Positions 7,285 to 13,017 of a DNA stretch of 13,644 nucleotides are shown here, in pieces. Positions within the stretch are counted from its first letter, which is position 1. Each line of letters opens with the position of its first letter. A model generated the notes under the pieces. It was not told the origin of the DNA, made no database searches, and saw nothing but the letters and a program-made list of their open reading frames with translations. Origin of the DNA: Geobacter sp. UBA4074 (lineage in GTDB: Bacteria > Desulfobacterota > Desulfuromonadia > Geobacterales > Pseudopelobacteraceae); the NCBI GenBank assembly GCA_002383415.1, contig DFYU01000013.1, forward strand, positions 1 through 13,644. Reading direction: 5' to 3'. The translations under genes and the position numbers were made by a program.

Positions 7285-7302
7285 ACCGGCTAGGGTGCCG
7301 GT
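7285..7302 (+). other. Hairpin carrying the ribosome site of the PrmA-like gene
   Basis: ACCGGC (7285-7290) pairs with GCCGGT (7297-7302). The only plausible ribosome-binding sequence for ATG7305 (TAGGGTG, 7291-7297) falls in the loop and the start of the descending arm. A flanking GG/CC pair (7282-7283 with 7303-7304) could extend the stem across a one-base bulge. The start codon follows immediately. Confidence 0.4.
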
Positions 7303-7304
7303 CC

Positions 7305-7901
7305 ATGTCAGGGCGTATCTTTAAACCATTCAGTATCGGTCTCTTTACCATCATTCCGGCCGGCGATCCAGCCCCGCAACCCTGTGGTATCCCGATACTG
7401 CTGGGCAGGCAGGGCGCCTTCGGCTCCGGTGACCATGAAACCACCGCCTCCTGCCTTGAGCTGTTGCCTGCCATACCATTCTTGCAGGGCAGCCGCGTGT
7501 TGGATCTTGGCAGCGGCACAGGCATTCTGGCCATTGCTGCAGCCCGTTTGGGGGCAGCCGCCGTGGCAGCGGTTGATCTGGAACAGGCCGCAGCCCGTTC
7601 CTGCGCTGAAAATGCTGTGCTGAACGGCTTGGAAGACCGGGTGCAGTCAGTGTGCGGAGAGCTTTCAGCTGTTGCAGACCGTAGCTTTGACCTGGTGCTG
7701 GCCAACATCTATATCGACATCCTGCTGCCGCTGGCCGACCAGCTGGTGGCCATGACCCGCAGCGGCGGGCAGCTGTTGTTGTCCGGCATCCCGCTGCAGG
7801 ACAAGTTTGATATTGTGCAGCGCTACACCGCCCTTGGTTGCCATATAAGCGACAGCCGCATCGGCGAAGACTTCGTCACCTACCTCCTGAGCAGACCCTA
7901 A
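7305..7901 (+). CDS. Short PrmA-like SAM-dependent methyltransferase
   Basis: A 198-residue class I methyltransferase close to the catalytic domain of PrmA, the ribosomal protein L11 lysine methyltransferase. Visible features are the PrmA signature AFGSGDHETT (38-47), SAM-binding motif I LDLGSGTGIL (66-75), acidic Asp91 ending strand 2, and ANIYIDIL (133-140), the PrmA form of motif IV. PrmA is usually about 290-300 residues with an N-terminal L11-binding domain, and here that domain is absent. The frame is closed by a TGA at 7269-7271, so it is not hidden upstream in this frame. The substrate may therefore be L11, docked differently, or another protein. The start ATG7305 is the only ATG in the open stretch. 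A TTGACC at 7268-7273 could be a -35 box, with a poor -10 at 7291. Confidence 0.78.
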   Translation: MSGRIFKPFSIGLFTIIPAGDPAPQPCGIPILLGRQGAFGSGDHETTASCLELLPAIPFLQGSRVLDLGSGTGILAIAAARLGAAAVAAVDLEQAAARSCAENAVLNGLEDRVQSVCGELSAVADRSFDLVLANIYIDILLPLADQLVAMTRSGGQLLLSGIPLQDKFDIVQRYTALGCHISDSRIGEDFVTYLLSRP

Positions 7902-7941
7902 CCATCTCTTCCGGTAGACGCTGCGTCGATGCCTGGGACAA

Positions 7942-9057
7942 TCAGTCTGTTGTCAGCGGCGGTGGCGCACTGGCGAACAAGGAGGCTAGTTCAGTCAGGT
8001 TGCCGGCGGCAGACCAGGCAGCCATACCTTGTTTCCATACCAGGGTTTCACGGGTCAGCTGTCCAGCCTGGACCATCTGCTGCAGGGTTGGCAGCTCAAA
8101 GGGCCCGGCCTGCTTTCCGCCCAGTGCCACAAACAGTTGTACCTGCTCAGGCAGTGGTGGCGGGGTCATACCCGCTGCCTGCTGCGGTTGTGCAGTAGCT
8201 ATGCTGCCCATGGTGCCTGCCATCTGCCCGCCTATCCCAAGCCCAATTCCCACACCGGCGCCGGCAGCGGCCAGCCCGCCCGGGTTGCTCGCGGCATCCT
8301 TGATGGCGTTGGCGGTCTCATACTGGGTAAAGGTCTGCAGGTTGCCGATGACCCGCATGGCGCCTGCCTTGTCAATGGCCCGTTCCACCTCTTCCGGTAG
8401 TCCCACATCCTGCACCTGTACCTCGGTCAGACTGATGCCGAAGCCCTCAAAGGCCGGGGCAATCCGTTCCTGAAGCATCTTGCCCAAGGTAACCACCTTG
8501 CTCTCCAGTTCGATCACCGGGATCTGCAACTCCGGCAACAGCTCCTTGATCCGCAGACCGATCTTGCCCTTCAGGTTTTCCTGAATTTCGTCGATGCTGA
8601 AGTCGCTGTCGGTGCCGGCGATCTCACGGATGAAGACCGTTGGGTCCTTGATCTTCATGGCGTAAAGGCCGAAGGCGGTTACCCGCACGGCGCCGAACTC
8701 GGGGTCCCGCATGGTGCAGGGGCCAGGAGTGCCCCATTTCAGGTTGGTGAACTGGCGGGTTGAGCAGAAATAGACCTCGGCTTTGAAAGGGGATTCAAAA
8801 CCGTATTTCCAGCCTTTGAGGGTGGCCAGCACCGGCAGGTTACGGGTGGTCAGCGTGTAGGTGCCGGGACCGAAGACGTCGGCGATCTGGCCCTCGTTGA
8901 TGAAGACCGCCATCTGGCCTTCGCGCACCACCAGTTTGGCGTTGTATTTGATCTCGTTATTATAGCGGGGGAAGCGATACAGCAGGGTGTCGTTGCTGTC
9001 GTCCAGCCATTGGATGATATCGATCAGCTCGCCTTTGAGTTTGTCCCACAATGCCAT
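7942..9057 (-). CDS. SPFH-domain (virion-core-like) protein with C-terminal GYF_2 domain
   Basis: A 371-residue protein. Residues about 35-235 form an SPFH/band-7-type domain of the YdjI / virion-core-protein-like subgroup, with VREGQMAVFINEGQ near 44-57, GPGTYTL (64-70) and a helical end. A Gly/Ala-rich stretch follows (about 258-285), then Pro-rich linkers. Residues about 305-360 resemble a GYF_2 (DUF4339) module: QAGPF, LVWKQGMAAW. Relatives commonly end in a zinc ribbon, and no Cys pairs are present here. SPFH proteins assemble into membrane-associated scaffolds. There is no N-terminal membrane helix, so attachment would be peripheral. The start at 9057 has AGGAGG 9 nt upstream. Its own promoter candidate is at 9106-9133. 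The stop is 40 bp from the convergent methyltransferase gene. Confidence 0.82.
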   Translation of the reverse strand: MALWDKLKGELIDIIQWLDDSNDTLLYRFPRYNNEIKYNAKLVVREGQMAVFINEGQIADVFGPGTYTLTTRNLPVLATLKGWKYGFESPFKAEVYFCSTRQFTNLKWGTPGPCTMRDPEFGAVRVTAFGLYAMKIKDPTVFIREIAGTDSDFSIDEIQENLKGKIGLRIKELLPELQIPVIELESKVVTLGKMLQERIAPAFEGFGISLTEVQVQDVGLPEEVERAIDKAGAMRVIGNLQTFTQYETANAIKDAASNPGGLAAAGAGVGIGLGIGGQMAGTMGSIATAQPQQAAGMTPPPLPEQVQLFVALGGKQAGPFELPTLQQMVQAGQLTRETLVWKQGMAAWSAAGNLTELASLFASAPPPLTTD

Positions 9058-9105
9058 CTGTCGGTGCCTCCTGGTTCGAGTGAATTCTTTGCTGCGCGGG
9101 CCTTA

Positions 9106-9133
9106 AGTGTAGACGGTTTTCAGCACAATGCAA
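9106..9133 (-). promoter_or_regulatory. Candidate promoter of the SPFH gene
   Basis: On the minus strand, TTGCAT (9133-9128), a 16-bp spacer and TACACT (9111-9106) match four of six bases at each box. It lies in the 109-bp gap between the MerR-type gene's stop and the SPFH start, so the SPFH gene may be transcribed independently of the regulator. Pattern evidence only. Confidence 0.4.
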
Positions 9134-9166
9134 GCGGCTGATCGCTGGACAGTGATGCGCGAACCG

Positions 9167-10078
9167 TCAGTCCGGGCTTGCTGCCGCTGGCGTGACGTGA
9201 GTGCTGAGTTTAGTGACCGCAGCCGGTATCTGCTGCAGATCGTGAAACAGCTGGATGCTGTCCGGTAGCGCGGTGACCCCCTGTGCGCCGCTGCCGCCGG
9301 CCCACAAGGCGATCTCCTTGGGCAGCATACCCCGCAGGCGAACCAGCTGAGAGGCTGTGGCACGGCGTTGCAGGTAGCTGCTGCAGGATATGCCCACCAG
9401 TCGGCAGTGGTTTTCAACGGCGCCACGTCGAATCTCCTCCAGCGGCGTCTGTACACCCAGTTGTAGCACTTCAACCCCTTCCAGCTCCAGGATGCAGGCT
9501 GCCATCAGTAGCCCGACGCCGTGCTGTTCGCCAGGCAGGGTCGTCAGCAGGGCCCGCAGTCCGGTCCGGGGAACGGCGAGTGACTGTATGGTGACGGCCA
9601 GCAATGAGCGCAGCTCTTCCACGTAGCGGTGCTCTTCCAGTACACCCAGCCTGCCGTGAAACCAGGCCTCGCCGACAGCCTGATTCAGGGGGGCCACCAA
9701 CTCGGTCAGGAAAAGGTGTAAGCCATGCTGGTGCAGCAGCAGTTCCAGTCTCTCCCGCACGATACTGCTGTCGGTTGTAGCCAGAAGGTTCAGCATCTGT
9801 TCTACGTCAGCACTTAATGACTGCTTCGGTTTGGACTGCTGTGCCAGTTGTTGCAGGTGTGACAGGTTGAGCAACAGCAGTTTGCCGGGGCGTTGGCCGC
9901 TGTCCAGCAACTGTTTGATCAGACATAGCCGTTCCAGTTGTTCACGGCTGTACTCCCGTTCGCCCCGCTGATTACGCTGCGGCGTTGGAAAGCCGTAGCG
10001 TCGCTCCCAGACACGCAAGGTGTCGCGTCCAATGCCGGTTTGTCGTTCAATGTCAGATATGGAATACAGATGGTGCAT
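9167..10078 (-). CDS. MerR-family regulator with B12-binding domain (CarH/LitR-like)
   Basis: A 303-residue transcription factor. The N-terminal MerR helix-turn-helix (about 4-70) has the VWERRYGFP recognition block. A four-helix cap domain (about 90-165) carries the W-x9-EH signature (Trp139, Glu149, His150). A Rossmann-type B12-binding domain (about 173-290) carries E-Q-H-G-V-G (184-189), where His186 corresponds to the lower axial cobalamin ligand (His177 in Thermus CarH). Such proteins bind adenosylcobalamin, form tetramers on DNA in the dark and fall apart in light. The residue after Trp139 is Phe140, where Thermus CarH has His132, so the light response may differ. ATG10078 is chosen over the longer start at 10120 because AGGA lies 5 nt upstream and the MerR fold begins directly. 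It is divergent from the 10163-12296 operon, with operator-like repeats between. Confidence 0.88.
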   Translation of the reverse strand: MHHLYSISDIERQTGIGRDTLRVWERRYGFPTPQRNQRGEREYSREQLERLCLIKQLLDSGQRPGKLLLLNLSHLQQLAQQSKPKQSLSADVEQMLNLLATTDSSIVRERLELLLHQHGLHLFLTELVAPLNQAVGEAWFHGRLGVLEEHRYVEELRSLLAVTIQSLAVPRTGLRALLTTLPGEQHGVGLLMAACILELEGVEVLQLGVQTPLEEIRRGAVENHCRLVGISCSSYLQRRATASQLVRLRGMLPKEIALWAGGSGAQGVTALPDSIQLFHDLQQIPAAVTKLSTHVTPAAASPD

Positions 10079-10080
10079 AT

Positions 10081-10093
10081 TTGTCCTAGACAA
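10081..10093. promoter_or_regulatory. Operator-like palindrome, regulator-proximal copy
   Basis: TTGTC-CTA-GACAA is a perfect 5-bp inverted repeat around a 3-bp centre. It overlaps the ribosome site of the MerR-type gene (the AGGA lies within its minus-strand copy). With the related copy at 10133-10145 it is a natural candidate for binding by that regulator, implying autoregulation. Confidence 0.55.
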
Positions 10094-10132
10094 AATAAAT
10101 ATTTTGAGCAAAACTAGCATGAAAGAAAATTA

Positions 10133-10145
10133 CTGTCTAGGGCAA
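10133..10145. promoter_or_regulatory. Operator-like element, operon-proximal copy
   Basis: CTGTCTAGGGCAA matches the reverse complement of the 10081-10093 palindrome at 11 of 13 positions. Its centre (10139) is 52 bp, about five helical turns, from the other centre (10087). It lies 18 bp before the start of the 87-residue gene. The AT-rich segment between the copies (10094-10132) presumably holds one or both divergent promoters, though no box pair is convincing. Confidence 0.5.
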
Positions 10146-10162
10146 AGCTGGAGTTGGGCGCT

Positions 10163-10426
10163 ATGTCAATGACGAATTACCTTAATGAGCGGTATGATGA
10201 TACCTTCATGTCGGTGTATGCAGCGCTGCTTGAGATGGCCCGTCTGGCACCAGACAAGGCAGAGCGGCATATTCGGCAGACCCTGAAATATCTGTATGTC
10301 AGGCAGGGTAACGATTGGACCGGACGCGGTGATATCGGCAATGCGGGGCTGGATGCCTCGGTTGCGGCACATGAAGCGGTGTTGGCTGAGCTGTCGGTCA
10401 GCGCTACTGCACAGAAAGGAGTATGA
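10163..10426 (+). CDS. Small protein of unknown function, first gene of the operon
   Basis: An 87-residue protein that I do not recognise. It appears helical in its first half (residues about 10-50, with regularly spaced Leu, Ala and Tyr), then has a Gly/Asp-containing turn (GNDWTGRGDIGNAG, about 52-65) and a final helix (about 66-82). There is no signal peptide, membrane segment or Cys motif. A TTG at 10154 is also in frame, but ATG10163 has GGAG (10150-10153) 9 nt upstream, whereas ATG10169 is 15 nt from it. The stop lies only 3 bp before the phasin-like gene, so the two are surely co-transcribed and probably translationally coupled. An adaptor or structural role alongside that protein is a guess from context. 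Confidence 0.75.
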   Translation: MSMTNYLNERYDDTFMSVYAALLEMARLAPDKAERHIRQTLKYLYVRQGNDWTGRGDIGNAGLDASVAAHEAVLAELSVSATAQKGV

Positions 10427-10429
10427 GCC

Positions 10430-10723
10430 ATGAAAGACAAACTGGAGCAACTGTTTTATTTCGGATTGGGCAGCGCCTTGATGGCCAAGGAAAAGCTGGA
10501 GCAGGCCGGAGAGTCAGCCAAGGGACTCAAAGAGGAGAATGAACGCAAGGCCCGCGAATTTTTTGATCAGGCCGTGGCCAAGGGTAGTGAGGAGCGTGGC
10601 AGGCTGAAAGAAGAGGTCAAGCAATTACTCAAAGAGGCCGTCGATGAGTTGGGTCTGGCCACCAAGACCGATCTGGATGCCCTGCGGGAGGAGCTAGCCA
10701 GACAACGTCAGGGACAATCCTAA
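10430..10723 (+). CDS. Phasin-like coiled-coil protein
   Basis: A 97-residue, highly charged helical protein. The N-terminus has a short hydrophobic face (LEQLFYFGLGSALM, 5-18) that could touch a membrane or lipid surface. A long amphipathic, Lys/Glu-rich helix follows (about 20-72), then a short GLATKTDLDALREEL segment (75-89), a typical ending of phasin-family and related poly(3-hydroxyalkanoate)-granule-type proteins. These coat lipid or polyester granules. No PHA synthase gene is in the window, so granule binding is not shown. The start is well supported by AAAGGAG 8 nt upstream. It sits between the small protein gene and the ABC1 kinase gene, with 3-4 bp gaps on each side. Confidence 0.72.
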   Translation: MKDKLEQLFYFGLGSALMAKEKLEQAGESAKGLKEENERKAREFFDQAVAKGSEERGRLKEEVKQLLKEAVDELGLATKTDLDALREELARQRQGQS

Positions 10724-10727
10724 ACCG

Positions 10728-12296
10728 GTGCCGTTCGTACTCGTGCTTATGCGTCAGTACCATCCGGTGCGGGTGTATCGGGTGTTCAGGGTGTTGCTGA
10801 CGGTCTTCCTGCTGATCAGAAAGCGGGCCAGTTGGCTCGGCATAGAACCGCTCAAGCCGAACCAGCTGGTGACGGCCATTGAACAGCTGGGCGCCAGTTT
10901 TATCAAGCTGGCTCAGGTGTTGGCCACCCGTTCCGATTTTTTCGACAGCAGTTACCTGGAGCCGCTACGGTATCTGCATGACCGTTTGCCTGCCATGACG
11001 GTCGGTGATTTCAGGCAGGTGTTTGCCAGGGCGTTCGGAGCCGGTGACTGTTTCAGTAGTTTTGAACAGCAACCTTTGGCCTGTGCCTCCATCGGCCAGG
11101 TGCATCGTGCCGTGTTGCAGGACGGTCGGCAGGTCGCGGTAAAGTTACGCCGTAACGGTATTGAGCGGGTGGTGCGGGAGGATATACGCCTGCTGGGCTG
11201 GTTTCTGGCAATCCTGCATCCGCTTTTTTCCGAGTATACCCGCAACTCCATCGAGGCGGTGCTGCAGGCCTTCCGGCGGACTATTGTGCAGGAAGTCGAT
11301 ATGCAGGCCGAGTTGTCCAACCTGGAGCGATTCCGTCAGGCCTATCCCGACAGCGGTGTCAGAATGCCGGTTCCCTATCCGGAGTGCAGCAGCCGTGATG
11401 CCCTGGTGATGAGCTTTGAGCAGGGGGTGCGGTTTGACGATCAGGAACAGCTGGCCCGTCTGGAGGTCTCGTTTCCTGCCTTGATGGAACGGCTGGTGCT
11501 GTTCTACACCGAACAGATGCTGGTCAAGGGCTTTTTTCATGCCGATCCGCACCCCGGCAACCTGCTGGTTGCGCCGGATGGGACGCTGGTGCTGCTGGAT
11601 TTCGGCATGGTCAGCCGGATTCCTAACGCCACCCGGCTAGCCATGATCAATACGGTCAAGGCGGCCTATGAACGCGACTTCGAGCTGCTGGTGCAGGCCA
11701 CCCGCAAGCTGGGCATCATCACTGACAGCGCCCCCCAGGATGAGCTGACCGGCCTGGCCGAGGAGATGTTCCGCATTTTCTCAAACGACCAGTTGAGCGC
11801 CACCAGTATGCAGGAACTGGCCTTTGGCGTCATGGACACGCTGAAGGACTACCCCTTTAAGCTGCCCCAGGAGATCATCTACGTCATGCGGGCCAGCTCG
11901 ATCATTGAGGGGCTGGGCACCAGCTACATAGAAAATTATAACGGCGTCAAGGATGTGCTGCCGGTCTTACGGGCCAACCTGACCCGTGCCCTGGGCGAAC
12001 GGGACAGCGTCTGGGGGGTGGTTACCCACGAGCTGGCCCAATTGCCCTTGACCCTGGTCAAGGCCCGGCATCTGGTGGATACCTTGCAGCAGGGTGATCT
12101 GGTGGTCCATCTGGCGGAGGACGATCGTCGGCTCCTGTTGCGCCCCCTGCAGCAGTGGTTGCGGCAGCTGGCCTGGATTGGTCTGCTGGTGGCGACGGCC
12201 TTTTATCTGCGTGACATGCCGCACCCGTTGGCAGGCTGGCTATCGTTGGGCTGTCTGGGGTTGGCGGCGGTCAAGCTGATCTGGTGGAAAAGATAG
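10728..12296 (+). CDS. ABC1/UbiB-family atypical kinase
   Basis: A 522-residue member of the ABC1/ADCK/UbiB atypical kinase family, whose members support quinone biosynthesis or lipid homeostasis at membranes, mostly as ATPases. Motifs in order: the family N-terminal KxGQ motif, read here as KLAQ (60-63); the alanine-rich loop LACASIGQV (117-125), replacing the P-loop; Lys139 (VAVK); EVD (189-191); the catalytic-loop signature HADPHPGN (271-278); and DFG (291-293). Two hydrophobic segments end the protein (about 478-495 and 499-519), as is typical. The GTG at 10728 is chosen as start, 4 bp after the previous stop, with AGGGACA about 12-13 nt upstream. GTG10743 or ATG10749 are alternatives without a better ribosome site. 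It is the last gene of the operon, and no terminator is seen before the convergent PilZ gene 18 bp away. Confidence 0.87.
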   Translation: MPFVLVLMRQYHPVRVYRVFRVLLTVFLLIRKRASWLGIEPLKPNQLVTAIEQLGASFIKLAQVLATRSDFFDSSYLEPLRYLHDRLPAMTVGDFRQVFARAFGAGDCFSSFEQQPLACASIGQVHRAVLQDGRQVAVKLRRNGIERVVREDIRLLGWFLAILHPLFSEYTRNSIEAVLQAFRRTIVQEVDMQAELSNLERFRQAYPDSGVRMPVPYPECSSRDALVMSFEQGVRFDDQEQLARLEVSFPALMERLVLFYTEQMLVKGFFHADPHPGNLLVAPDGTLVLLDFGMVSRIPNATRLAMINTVKAAYERDFELLVQATRKLGIITDSAPQDELTGLAEEMFRIFSNDQLSATSMQELAFGVMDTLKDYPFKLPQEIIYVMRASSIIEGLGTSYIENYNGVKDVLPVLRANLTRALGERDSVWGVVTHELAQLPLTLVKARHLVDTLQQGDLVVHLAEDDRRLLLRPLQQWLRQLAWIGLLVATAFYLRDMPHPLAGWLSLGCLGLAAVKLIWWKR

Positions 12297-12314
12297 GGTT
12301 GTGGGAGCTGCCGG

Positions 12315-13007
12315 TTATGCCACCAGTCGGTCCCGGTCGTTAGCAGAGTCTGATTTAAGCAGGATGGTCAGGGCTTCGTGCAGTTGATCGTCGACCCGGT
12401 CGAATGCCAGTCCGAGTCCCGACAAGTGGCGCTCACCCCATGGCCGCAGCCAGCGGATGGTGGTCGGCACCAGCAGCTCAGCCTCAGGCAGGTAGATGTC
12501 AAGCGGCTCGCCGATGGTAAAGCGCTCCGGAAAGGTGTGCAGGAGAAAGAATCCTCCCCAGGAAAGATTGAGGGTGAAGGTCCGGTCGCTGGAATCAGGT
12601 CCGTGGAGCTGGGCGGTCATGATGATGTCGCGACGGCGGTGTCGGCGCAGTTGACGGGGCTCAAAGCTGCTGCAGGATTTGGCCAGAAAGTCGTTCAGAC
12701 TGTTGTCCTGGCGAGCGGCTCCCGGCATGGTCATCGGCACCAATACCGAGCCCACGGCCCGCACCCGTAGGGTGGGGAAGAAGTTGGTCAGCGAGCAGGC
12801 CACCACCTTTTCATCCCCCTTGGCCTTGACGATTGAGGGCAGATCCACCAGCAGACCACTGTAGCTGCCGCTTAACACCAGCGTTTCAGCGTCATAAAAG
12901 CTGGCTGCTGCCACGGCGGCCACCCCTGCCTTTTCGAGTGCCGCTACAAAGGCCTGACGGGTCTCCTCACTGTAGGCGATGGCTATGATCGGGTGTTTGG
13001 TTGGCAT
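12315..13007 (-). CDS. PilZ-domain protein with divergent N-terminal domain
   Basis: A 230-residue protein. The C-terminal PilZ domain (about 118-215) has both c-di-GMP-binding signatures: the Arg cluster RRHRRR (121-126) and NLSWGG (147-152, [D/N]xSxxG). It therefore probably binds cyclic di-GMP. Residues 1-110 resemble an alpha/beta, receiver-like fold: IIAIAYSEETRQAF at the start and LLVDLPSI near 52-59, where Asp55 would sit at the usual phosphoacceptor position. The acidic pair that normally follows strand 1 is missing, so phosphorylation is doubtful. AAAGGG 4-9 nt before ATG13007 lies directly after the CoA ligase stop, so the pair is co-transcribed. The output is unknown. Motility, exopolysaccharide or pilus control are typical for the family. 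Confidence 0.83.
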   Translation of the reverse strand: MPTKHPIIAIAYSEETRQAFVAALEKAGVAAVAAASFYDAETLVLSGSYSGLLVDLPSIVKAKGDEKVVACSLTNFFPTLRVRAVGSVLVPMTMPGAARQDNSLNDFLAKSCSSFEPRQLRRHRRRDIIMTAQLHGPDSSDRTFTLNLSWGGFFLLHTFPERFTIGEPLDIYLPEAELLVPTTIRWLRPWGERHLSGLGLAFDRVDDQLHEALTILLKSDSANDRDRLVA

Positions 13008-13017
13008 GTTGCCCTTT

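Noticed and set aside
7225..7293. 22-codon frame ending in LDLAAGTG, recalling methyltransferase motif I
   Set aside because: There is no ribosome site on this strand, it is very short, and the real motif I is present in the complete downstream gene. Chance likeness is more probable than a duplicated remnant.
7838..8473. 211-codon plus-strand open frame overlapping the SPFH gene
   Set aside because: The product is Ser/Pro/Ala/Cys-rich without a domain and lies opposite the Gly/Ala-rich and Pro-rich coding part of the SPFH gene.
9112..9168. GACGGTT / AACCGTC inverted pair between the MerR-type and SPFH genes
   Set aside because: Only 7 bp with a 43-nt loop and no T tract, so it is not a terminator and is too weak to call an operator.
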